NCBI GenBank assembly: GCA_947457525.1
Contig: CANGXE010000110.1
Coordinates: forward strand, 1-6,106
From: Bacteroidota bacterium
Lineage (GTDB): Bacteria; Bacteroidota; Bacteroidia; Chitinophagales; LD1
DNA: 6,106 nt
Direction of reading: 5' to 3'
This document shows positions 1 through 5,280 of the stretch, one piece after another. The notes below the pieces were generated by a model that was not told the DNA's origin, searched no databases, and saw only the letters and a program-made list of their open reading frames with translations. Every line of letters starts with the position of its first letter. The first letter of the stretch is position 1. The translations under genes were made by a program, and so were the position numbers.

Positions 1-115
1 GGTTCAAAATCCATATACTATTAAAAGCACCCGATACGCCTATATGGAAGCCGCGCTGTGCATCTGCATGAATCATAAAAAGCAGCAGAATAAATGTGTA
101 AAATAACTTAGTCAT
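1..115 (-). CDS. N-terminus of exported, probably outer-membrane beta-barrel protein (partial)
   Basis: The first 38 codons of a minus-strand gene that runs off the left edge of the window; ATG at 115-113. The reading begins MTKLFYTFILLLFMIHADAQ. That is a typical signal peptide: one early Lys, a hydrophobic core at about residues 4-15, and likely cleavage at ADA|Q, a form common in Bacteroidota. The mature start has alternating residues with a G-V-S-G-A-F-N-S pattern and I-W-I-L-N, which resembles the first strand of Bacteroidota outer-membrane beta-barrel proteins (PorT-like / OMP_b-brl type). The gene is divergent from the methyltransferase at 165, with 49 bp between the two starts. No Shine-Dalgarno sequence is visible. 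The signal peptide is clear; the barrel assignment is inferred from very little sequence. Confidence 0.65.
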   Translation of the reverse strand, partial: MTKLFYTFILLLFMIHADAQRGFHIGVSGAFNSIWILN

Positions 116-164
116 GATTTTTCATTTTATTTAGCGCTGTAAAAATCTGAATTTACCACAAATA

Positions 165-938
165 ATGAACATATTTCACAGAGGAATTTCATTTTTACAT
201 TATTTGTGGCGAGCAAAAACAATATATTACATACACTCTCCTTTTGTCTATACATTTTACAAAACAATCTTATCGCATCAGCACATAGATAACACTAAAT
301 CATTAGCTACCATAAGGAAAAGTTTGGCAAATGATCACACTTTGCTCAACATCAAAGATTTTGGCACCGGATTTAATCATCAAAAAACACTTAGCTCGCT
401 AAATAGTAAAGTAGCAATACGTCCTAAATATGGTCAAGTTCTTTATGAATTAGTTACTCATTTTCAACCTAAAAATATTATCGAAATTGGAACTTCTATT
501 GGTATTAGTTCAAGTTATCTAGCCTTGGGAAATCCCAGTGCTATAAAGTATTGTTTAGAAGGAAGTGAAGCTCCACTTCATTTTGCCAAAAACTTACATC
601 ATGATTTGGGCTTAAAATCAATGAAATACAAGCTTGGCAATTTTTCTGAAATACTTCCGGCTTTACTTGAAACATTAAACTATGTAGATTTCGTGTTTTT
701 TGATGGTAATCACACCAAGGAAGCTACGTTGGAATACTTTGAGTGGTGTGTGGCTAAAGCAAGGCCTGAAAGTATTTTTGTATTTGATGATATTTATTGG
801 AGCAAGGAGATGACCGATGCTTGGGAAACTATAAAAGCTGATAAACGAGTTGTACTCACTATCGACATCTACCAGCTAGGTCTATGTTTCTTTAAAATAG
901 ATAAATTAGCAAAGGAAAACTTTGTGCTTTTGTACTAG
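165..938 (+). CDS. class I SAM-dependent methyltransferase
   Basis: A 257-residue cytoplasmic protein with a Rossmann-type SAM-binding fold. Motif I is IIEIGTSIG at 105-113 (E-x-G-x-x-x-G). E132 in CLEGSE is the likely acidic residue contacting the SAM ribose. FVFFDGNH at 176-183 resembles the D-G-x-H segment of O-methyltransferase / Methyltransf_24 families, followed by FVFDD at 205-209 and a C-terminal strand pair around LTIDIYQLGLCFF (231-243). The N-terminal HSPFVYTFY (24-32) and DFGTG (65-69) match, from memory, a signature of a Bacteroidota-specific methyltransferase group annotated only as SAM-dependent methyltransferase. The substrate is unknown. No SD precedes the ATG. The TAG stop overlaps the stop of the convergent membrane-protein gene in a shared CTAG, and there is no terminator between them. 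The fold is confident; the substrate cannot be read from the sequence. Confidence 0.88.
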   Translation: MNIFHRGISFLHYLWRAKTIYYIHSPFVYTFYKTILSHQHIDNTKSLATIRKSLANDHTLLNIKDFGTGFNHQKTLSSLNSKVAIRPKYGQVLYELVTHFQPKNIIEIGTSIGISSSYLALGNPSAIKYCLEGSEAPLHFAKNLHHDLGLKSMKYKLGNFSEILPALLETLNYVDFVFFDGNHTKEATLEYFEWCVAKARPESIFVFDDIYWSKEMTDAWETIKADKRVVLTIDIYQLGLCFFKIDKLAKENFVLLY

Positions 939-1399
939 TGTTCGAACAATTGGCGAACCATATCCATCACAGATATATCAAACAGAAAATAAGGCAAGAA
1001 AAGTAAGATTGCCCAAAAGAACATAGAAGAAAACATGGCAATCATAATTTTCTTTTTATCGTGGGTCAGTGCGAGTGCAAACATAACACCCACAGGAATG
1101 GATAGAAAGATGGGGGTGATAGCTGCAATACCATTTAAACCGAAACGCTGTTTAACTTTAACTAAGAATCGGGTAGACGAAGAAAACTTACGACCAAATT
1201 TTTTCGGAAATTTGTAAGCCAAAAACTCTTGAATAAAACCACCTAAGTAGGTAAACAACACTATACCTATGATACCACCAATTACATTTGCTAAAGAGCC
1301 TGTTATTCCTAAATCAGCAGCGATGGCGGTTAATGTACCCATCGAGAACTTGATGATAGATCCTAACAAAATTAGGATGGATGATAAGACATTTTCCAT
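935..1399 (-). CDS. small polytopic membrane protein, resembles small multidrug export / DedA-like proteins
   Basis: A 154-residue integral membrane protein with about four hydrophobic segments (roughly residues 4-26, 36-60, 91-112 and 116-140). A basic cytoplasmic-type loop (KFPKKFGRKF, 64-72, then KVKQR, 81-85) lies in the middle. The segment around RFGLNGIAAITPIFLSIPVG (85-104), a charged tail of helix 2, then x-G-x-x-G and a Pro-rich re-entrant-looking stretch, recalls the Sm_multidrug_ex family (PF06695) and more distantly DedA/VTT proteins; this is a resemblance, not an identification. The ATG at 1399 is supported by a GGAG at 7-nt spacing. It lies 62 bp downstream of the LON-domain gene on the same strand and may be co-transcribed or use its own promoter (see 1431-1438). 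The stop codon overlaps that of the methyltransferase. No enzymatic motif is seen; the transport function is unproven. Confidence 0.7.
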   Translation of the reverse strand: MENVLSSILILLGSIIKFSMGTLTAIAADLGITGSLANVIGGIIGIVLFTYLGGFIQEFLAYKFPKKFGRKFSSSTRFLVKVKQRFGLNGIAAITPIFLSIPVGVMFALALTHDKKKIMIAMFSSMFFWAILLFLPYFLFDISVMDMVRQLFEH

Positions 1400-1406
1400 G
1401 ATTCAG

Positions 1407-1410
1407 CTCC
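1407..1410 (-). promoter_or_regulatory. Shine-Dalgarno sequence for the small membrane protein
   Basis: On the minus strand GGAG lies 7 nt upstream of the ATG at 1399. It is the only well-formed SD with ideal spacing that I found among the starts in this window; the others have none or a weak purine patch, as is usual in Bacteroidota. It supports the chosen start. Confidence 0.5.
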
Positions 1411-1430
1411 GTGTTCAAGTGTTCGGATTA

Positions 1431-1438
1431 CAAGTATA
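1431..1438 (-). promoter_or_regulatory. possible Bacteroidota -7 element upstream of the small membrane protein
   Basis: The minus strand reads TATACTTG, a 7-of-8 match to TAnnTTTG, which would give a leader of about 25 nt before the ATG at 1399. A TTTTTG lies 24 nt upstream of it, slightly farther than the usual -33 spacing. If real, the membrane protein can be transcribed independently of the LON-domain gene. Weak evidence. Confidence 0.3.
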
Positions 1439-1461
1439 ACGAAACTTGATGTTAAAAAGGT

Positions 1462-2106
1462 TCAAAAATTTGGAGAAATTTCATTTCTAAAATGTCCGTT
1501 CATCTGAACACGGCTTTTTAGCCTTTCGCTATCCTCTAAATGTGGTATCAACTTTAACAAATGTTGAATTAAAAACCATTGCCGACCTTTCTCTGATTCT
1601 GACATAAGCAAACGATATTGGTCTTCTTGCGACAATGCAGCATAAGGAGCAATGTCAAAAGAAGTTGGAGAACTAAACTTTTTATACAAATCAAAATCAG
1701 TTTGTAAAATGCTATGTAATTGAGCCATCAGATCAACAAGTGTAGGATTGAGTTTTGTGGTATCTGCAGGCAGGTGCTTTTGTTCAAACACTATGGCAGC
1801 TGAATATAATTTGTCCGGCACTTCGCGAATCACTTCCATCACCCGAAAAACCTTTAATCCTCTTGTGCGAATATCCATTTCGCCATTATCATAAGTTTTC
1901 TGTATCAAAGTTATCTCCACTTCAGTACCATACTCCGCCAACTCACCATTGATGACCACAGGAATTCCGAAAGTAATTTTCTGCGATTGACAATCATTTA
2001 TCAACTGCTTATAGCGTGGTTCAAAAATATGAAGGTTCAATGGTTGACCCGGATAAACCACATAGCTAAGCGGAAAAATTGGAAGGAATTTTGTCATAGA
2101 TTTCAT
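1462..2106 (-). CDS. standalone LON substrate-binding domain protein
   Basis: A 214-residue protein that looks like the N-terminal substrate-recognition domain of Lon protease (LON_substr_bdg, PF02190), without the AAA+ ATPase or Ser-Lys peptidase parts. The signature is LPIFPLSYVVYPGQPLNLHI followed by FEPRY (residues 8-32), then FGIPVV (46-51), GTEVEI (60-65) and R-x-R-G-L-K-V-FRV (80-89). The helical second half (about 120-190) ends in LKSRVQMNGHFR (196-207), which resembles the conserved tail of Bacteroidota members. It is cytoplasmic, with no signal peptide. Such proteins may bind unfolded or specific polypeptides, but no function is established that I can name. There are two in-frame starts, ATG at 2106 and ATG at 2097 (Met4), neither with an SD. 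A -7-like element at 2121-2128 would leave only about 9 nt of leader for the first, so Met4 is a serious alternative. The start is divergent from the plug-protein pair. Confidence 0.88.
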   Translation of the reverse strand: MKSMTKFLPIFPLSYVVYPGQPLNLHIFEPRYKQLINDCQSQKITFGIPVVINGELAEYGTEVEITLIQKTYDNGEMDIRTRGLKVFRVMEVIREVPDKLYSAAIVFEQKHLPADTTKLNPTLVDLMAQLHSILQTDFDLYKKFSSPTSFDIAPYAALSQEDQYRLLMSESEKGRQWFLIQHLLKLIPHLEDSERLKSRVQMNGHFRNEISPNF

Positions 2107-2219
2107 TAACCATTTATCATCAAAAATAGTTTGTCATAGAATTGCAATATTCTAAATAGTGTTTAGATAATAACAATTCCTCGAAAAATTTATCATAATT
2201 TTAGTCAACAATTCTAATC
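2107..2219. promoter_or_regulatory. divergent control region between the LON-domain gene and the plug-protein pair
   Basis: A 113-bp AT-rich intergenic stretch serving two divergent genes. For the minus strand it holds the -7-like element at 2121-2128. For the plus strand it holds TAATTTTA (2196-2203), a 7-of-8 match to TAnnTTTG about 17 nt before ATG 2220, without an evident -33 TTTG. Between these lie a perfect 6-bp inverted repeat TCTAAA-N5-TTTAGA (2151-2167) and an 8-bp palindrome ATTGCAAT (2141-2148). Either could be an operator, but short palindromes are expected by chance in AT-rich DNA. Confidence 0.35.
2121..2128 (-). promoter_or_regulatory. Bacteroidota -7 promoter element for the LON-domain gene
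   Basis: The minus strand reads TATTTTTG, a full match to TAnnTTTG. A TTG lies 16 nt upstream of it, a little closer than the typical -33 spacing. Transcription would start near 2115, which leaves a very short leader before ATG 2106 or about 18 nt before ATG 2097. Confidence 0.4.
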
Positions 2220-2783
2220 ATGAACAAATTGCTTTTATTAGTTTTCGCATCAACATCTTTTGTAACTCAAGCCTATTGTGCTTCGATTGGCCAACTTATG
2301 GGCAAGTTGGAAGTTAAAGAAACTAAACTTGGCATAGCAAAAGTTGAAGTAGTTTTTGAAAACAACATGGACAGAAAAGCAGTGATGACCAATGAATATG
2401 GTTTCTACTATTCGGATAGAATGCCAACCGGAAAATATGAAATGAGTGTGGTGTTTAACAACAGAAAGTTTGTAGTAAAACAGGTGAGAGTTTATGACAG
2501 CTATACATCAATTATCAATCTTCCAATAAGTGAAGCGAACGATTTACCAGATGTAGTTTATTTAGATATTGCCCCTAATCAGATTGCTGTAACAAGTAAC
2601 GACATAAAGTTAAATAACAACAATCATCATCAACCCACACAATCGCTTACTGATGCGTTAAGCAACCAAGCCGGAGTGGATGTGCGCAACGGAAAGCTTT
2701 ATGTAAAAGGTTCTAATCAAGTCAAATTCTTCATAGACGGAACACCCATCATGGGGCAACCGTCTTTTCAAAAAGTTTGGTAG
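2220..2783 (+). CDS. secreted CarboxypepD_reg-like protein with truncated TonB-receptor plug
   Basis: A 187-residue exported protein. The signal peptide is at 1-21 (MNKLLLLVFASTSFVTQAYC, likely cut after AYCA). It is followed by a carboxypeptidase-regulatory-like beta-sandwich (about 24-104), recognisable from GKLEVKETKLGIAKVEVVF, the turn NEYGFYYSDRMPTGKYEMSV (58-77) and a closing strand at 97-103. An Asn/His-rich linker (131-141) leads into the first part of a TonB-dependent receptor plug: S-L-T-D-A-L-x-x-Q-A-G-V-D-V (142-155), then LYVKGSNQVKFFIDGTPIMG (160-179). The protein stops eight residues later, before the conserved end of the plug, and has no beta-barrel. It is a clear paralogue of the next gene, 29 bp downstream, and the two are probably co-transcribed. 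Neither other frame after the stop restores the missing plug end, so a simple frameshift does not explain the short form. Role unknown; it cannot be a transporter by itself. Confidence 0.82.
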   Translation: MNKLLLLVFASTSFVTQAYCASIGQLMGKLEVKETKLGIAKVEVVFENNMDRKAVMTNEYGFYYSDRMPTGKYEMSVVFNNRKFVVKQVRVYDSYTSIINLPISEANDLPDVVYLDIAPNQIAVTSNDIKLNNNNHHQPTQSLTDALSNQAGVDVRNGKLYVKGSNQVKFFIDGTPIMGQPSFQKVW

Positions 2784-2812
2784 TTATTTTTTAACCGTTT
2801 AAATCGATTCCT

Positions 2813-3505
2813 ATGAAAAACAAAAAACACCTCCAAGTCCTTTTGATGGCGGGATTAATGTTAAGCCACATATTTGCTTTTGCCCTTTCTGGCGGTAGCG
2901 TGATGGGTCAAGTCACCGACCCAGACACCAAAGAGCCAATTGCCTCTGCTACGGTCATTTTCGATTGTCAAGGTAACCAACTCGTGTTTTCTACTAATGA
3001 AAATGGCTATTACTATGCGAGCAATATTCCGGCAGGAACTTACAAAGTCACCTACATGTTCATGAACAACAAAGTAACAGTGCCGTATTATGTAGTCGGT
3101 AATGAGCAAACTAAGCAATTAGACGTTTCATTACCTATGTCTGTAACTGGTTCAGCTATAGAAGTTGCTGCAGATAGAAGTCCGGTGAGTTTAATCAATC
3201 CACTCGATCCGCAAATTCATATTTTGGATAGAAACACTATCAAAGATTTACCGATTACAACAGTTGACCAAATCGCTGCAATCGAGCCAGGGATAACAGA
3301 AGTAGATGGTCAGTACTTTGTGAAAGGCTCACGCCAAGGCAGTTTGAGTTACTATATAGATGGCTGTAAAATCATGGGATCACCAAACATTCCGCTTTGC
3401 GGATTACAAACTTTCAGAACCATGACAGGTTATGTGCCGGCACGCTATGGCGATAGCACCGGTGGTGTAGTGGTGATTGATACTCGAAGTTATTTTACAG
3501 AATAA
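2813..3505 (+). CDS. secreted CarboxypepD_reg plus complete TonB-receptor plug protein, no barrel
   Basis: A 230-residue exported protein. The signal peptide is at about 1-25 (KNKKH n-region, hydrophobic 8-24, likely cut near AFA|LSGG). A CarboxypepD_reg domain (about 29-107) shows the hallmark GQVTDPDTKEPIASATVIF (32-50) and NENGYYYASNIPAGTYKV (62-79). A full TonB-receptor plug (about 134-226) follows: IHILDRNTIKDLPITTVDQI (135-154), EPGI (158-161), FVKGSRQGSLSYYIDG (169-184) and the terminal PARYGDSTGGVVVIDTR (209-225). In ordinary TonB-dependent receptors the 22-strand barrel starts here; this protein ends five residues later. Two Cys (185, 196) flank the loop after IDG and could form a disulfide. 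It pairs with the paralogue just upstream and ends at a strong terminator 12 nt after the stop. Domain identity is confident; a periplasmic or outer-membrane-associated role is inference. A degenerate receptor is the alternative, but the exact ending at the domain border argues for a real plug-only protein. Confidence 0.86.
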   Translation: MKNKKHLQVLLMAGLMLSHIFAFALSGGSVMGQVTDPDTKEPIASATVIFDCQGNQLVFSTNENGYYYASNIPAGTYKVTYMFMNNKVTVPYYVVGNEQTKQLDVSLPMSVTGSAIEVAADRSPVSLINPLDPQIHILDRNTIKDLPITTVDQIAAIEPGITEVDGQYFVKGSRQGSLSYYIDGCKIMGSPNIPLCGLQTFRTMTGYVPARYGDSTGGVVVIDTRSYFTE

Positions 3506-3516
3506 ACTAGTAAGCT

Positions 3517-3543
3517 AGAGGGTGGCGAAAGTCACCCTTTTTT
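3517..3543 (+). terminator. Rho-independent terminator after the plug-protein pair
   Basis: The hairpin GGGTGGC-GAAA-GTCACCC (3520-3537) has a 7-bp stem with one G-U pair, closed by a C(GAAA)G GNRA tetraloop, and is followed directly by six T (3538-3543). Weaker A-T/G-T pairs extend the base of the stem to 3517. The opposite strand lacks a T-run, so it terminates plus-strand transcription only. The last T is also the first base of the stop codon complement of the convergent lipoprotein gene. Confidence 0.88.
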
Positions 3544-3866
3544 CATGGCTTCACATTATAAGTATTTGTAATTGCTCCAATGGTAGTCCCTCCGGTTACA
3601 AATAGTTTCACATCCACATTCCCGGTGGTGTAAAAAGTTCGAGTAACTGAATAGCCATAATCTGTAGAGTCCTCATTTCCACCAAACTCCCAAAAATAGC
3701 TGTCGGCATTGTTTGAACAAGAGGCTACAAATGTGACAGGAACGTTCACGCGTATGTTGTTTTCATCCGTCAATGGTTCAAAGCAAGCAAAAGTCGATTT
3801 TTTGCAAGATGATAAAGCAAGTAGTACAACAACTATAAAGCAGAAAAAGGGAAGCGATTTTTTCAT
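3543..3866 (-). CDS. small PKD-domain lipoprotein
   Basis: 107 residues from the chosen ATG at 3866. The protein begins MKKSLPFFCFIVVVLLALSS, and C21 completes the lipobox L-S-S-C, the signal for lipidation by Lgt and cleavage by signal peptidase II. The mature part has one PKD-like beta-sandwich: a V-x-F-x-A-x-C strand (44-50), SYFWEFG (56-62, the W-x-F-G hallmark), then TRTFYTTGNVDVKLFV (75-90), as in PKD x-H-T-Y-x-x-x-G-x-Y-x-V-x-L. C28 and C50 may form a disulfide. No acidic lipoprotein-export signature follows the Cys, so an inner leaflet or periplasmic-side location is possible. The frame is open to an ATG at 3932, but that would add 22 residues lying inside tyrS ahead of a perfect signal peptide, so 3866 is preferred. 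The gene starts 4 nt after the tyrS stop and is likely co-transcribed with it. Substrate or partner unknown. Confidence 0.8.
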   Translation of the reverse strand: MKKSLPFFCFIVVVLLALSSCKKSTFACFEPLTDENNIRVNVPVTFVASCSNNADSYFWEFGGNEDSTDYGYSVTRTFYTTGNVDVKLFVTGGTTIGAITNTYNVKP

Positions 3867-3870
3867 TAAC

Positions 3871-5148
3871 TTAATTAGCCACAATGAGGTAATAATTTTT
3901 CTTGCCCTTTTGAACCAATAAATATTTTCCATGCAATAAGTCTGCTGAGGTAAATTTCTGAGCCAAACTCACTTTCTCTTTATTCAAAGAACAACCATTA
4001 CCTTGAATAGCCTTTCTTGCTTCACCTTTTGAATTATAAATTGATGAATGTTCAGCTAATAAAGCTAATGGGTCCAAACCGTTTTCTAAAAGTGTGCTTT
4101 CCACTTTAAATGTCACATCAGCGTCAAAGGCATCCTCAATTTCGGTGCTGCTCAATGCTTTAAATGCGTCAAACGAAGTACCAAACAATATGCCCGTAGT
4201 TTCTATAGCTCTTTGAAGAGCCTCCTCAGAATGTACACGGGCAGTTATTTCCTCTGCTAATGTTCTTTGCAACAAACGCAGATGAGGTGCGGCTAAGTGT
4301 TCTTGTTCCAACGCTTCAATTTCTGCTCTATTTTTCAATGAGAAAATACGGATGTAGTTGGCTACATCGGCATCACCGGCATTGAGCCAAAACTGATAAA
4401 ATTTATACGGTGAAGTTTTAGCCGGATCAAGCCAGATATTGCCGTTTTCGCTTTTACCAAACTTAGAGCCGTCTGCTTTTTTTATAAGTGGCGTGGTGAG
4501 AGCAAATGCCTCACCTCCTGCCTTTTTGCGTATTAACTCTGTGCCGGTTACAATATTTCCCCATTGATCGCTACCGCCCATTTGCAATTTCACACCATTG
4601 TTTTTCCAAAGATGATAGAAATCGTAACCCTGCACGAGTTGGTAAGAAAACTCTGTAAAACTCATCCCATTTTCCAAACGATTTTGGACTGAGTCTTTCG
4701 CCATCATATAATTCACCGTGATGTATTTTCCCGCATCACGTATAAAATCAAGAAATGTGAAATTCTTAAACCAATCGTAATTATTGACAATCTCAGCAGC
4801 ATTTTCTCCACTATTGAAATCAAGAAACTTCTCCAATTGCTTTTTCTGACAACCTAAATTGTACTGTAGTGTTTCTTCATTGATCATATTCCGCTCGCTA
4901 GATTTTCCCGAAGGGTCGCCTACCATGCCTGTTGCGCCACCCACCAAAGCAATCGGTTTGTGACCAGCTCGTTGAAAATGCAGTAATGTCATAATTTGCA
5001 CCAAGTTGCCAACACCAAGTGAATCTGCTGTTGGGTCAAACCCAATATACCCTCGCACCATCTCTTTGTTCAGTAATTCCTCTGTGCCGGGCATGCTGTC
5101 TTGCAACATGTTTCGCCATTTTAACTCCTCAATAAAATTTTGTTTCAT
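3871..5148 (-). CDS. tyrS: tyrosyl-tRNA synthetase (TyrRS), bacterial type, with altered HIGH motif
   Basis: A 425-residue class I synthetase that charges tRNA-Tyr in the cytoplasm; normal length for the family. Residues line up one-to-one with the classic Geobacillus stearothermophilus numbering: Y34, T40 and D78 (GATGMVGDPSGKS, 71-83), the tyrosine pocket Y169, Q173 and D176 (YQLVQGYD), then GSDQWGN (192-198) and the KMSKS-equivalent KFGKS (229-233). The C-terminal S4-like tRNA-binding domain (about 355-425) contains SKGEARKAIQGNGCSLNKEK (373-392) and ends YLLVQKGKKNYYLIVAN. The odd point is the ATP-binding HIGH motif, which reads G45-V-G-N48 instead of H-[IV]-G-[HN]. Codon 45 is GGT (5014-5016), two base changes from a His codon. 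N48 is common in the family; loss of His45 is not expected. The promoter lies in the 132-bp divergent gap upstream. The lipoprotein gene follows after 4 nt. Confidence 0.97.
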   Translation of the reverse strand: MKQNFIEELKWRNMLQDSMPGTEELLNKEMVRGYIGFDPTADSLGVGNLVQIMTLLHFQRAGHKPIALVGGATGMVGDPSGKSSERNMINEETLQYNLGCQKKQLEKFLDFNSGENAAEIVNNYDWFKNFTFLDFIRDAGKYITVNYMMAKDSVQNRLENGMSFTEFSYQLVQGYDFYHLWKNNGVKLQMGGSDQWGNIVTGTELIRKKAGGEAFALTTPLIKKADGSKFGKSENGNIWLDPAKTSPYKFYQFWLNAGDADVANYIRIFSLKNRAEIEALEQEHLAAPHLRLLQRTLAEEITARVHSEEALQRAIETTGILFGTSFDAFKALSSTEIEDAFDADVTFKVESTLLENGLDPLALLAEHSSIYNSKGEARKAIQGNGCSLNKEKVSLAQKFTSADLLHGKYLLVQKGKKNYYLIVAN

Positions 5149-5280
5149 ACAGCGGCTAATATAATGTTAGTTCGATTTTTTATGGTTAAGCAACTGAAAA
5201 TAATTACGGCTTCTATTTTCATGTGGTAAACAATACCCCCAAAATGATAGTTTAGCTGTATAATAACCATTTGTATTCAA
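5149..5280. promoter_or_regulatory. divergent intergenic region between tyrS and the acpH-like gene
   Basis: A 132-bp AT-rich gap serving both starts. On the minus strand TATATTAG (complement of 5156-5163) is a 7-of-8 match to TAnnTTTG and lies just ahead of tyrS, though it would leave only a very short leader. On the plus strand TAGTTTAG (5248-5255) is also a 7-of-8 match, about 25 nt before ATG 5281. No T-box-like leader, riboswitch or terminator-antiterminator structure is evident upstream of tyrS; the space is too short for a T-box. Confidence 0.3.

Noticed and set aside
939..948. 10-bp palindrome TGTTCGAACA
   Set aside because: Falls inside the last codons of the membrane-protein gene, has no T-run and is too short to act as a terminator; likely coincidence.
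1035..1217. Plus-strand open frame of 60 codons
   Set aside because: Lies wholly antisense to the membrane-protein gene, has no recognisable motif and no start signal.
1755..1952. Plus-strand open frame of 65 codons
   Set aside because: Antisense to the LON-domain gene, whose motifs are clear; no motif of its own.
2784..2812. Possible frameshifted continuation of the first plug protein
   Set aside because: Both alternative frames after FIDGTPIMG give unrelated residues and early stops; no remnant of the plug end is present.
2861..3118. Minus-strand open frame of 85 codons
   Set aside because: Antisense to the CarboxypepD_reg domain of the second plug protein; composition not protein-like.
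3709..3921. Plus-strand open frame of 70 codons
   Set aside because: Antisense to the lipoprotein and the end of tyrS; its apparent hydrophobic end is the complement of coding sequence.
3867..3932. Upstream ATG at 3932 as start of the PKD lipoprotein
   Set aside because: Would put 22 residues ahead of a textbook lipoprotein signal peptide and overlap the end of tyrS; ATG 3866 gives the signal peptide directly.
5149..5280. T-box or other riboswitch upstream of tyrS
   Set aside because: The gap is short, AT-rich and lacks a conserved T-box-like sequence or terminator hairpin; T-boxes are also not expected in Bacteroidota.
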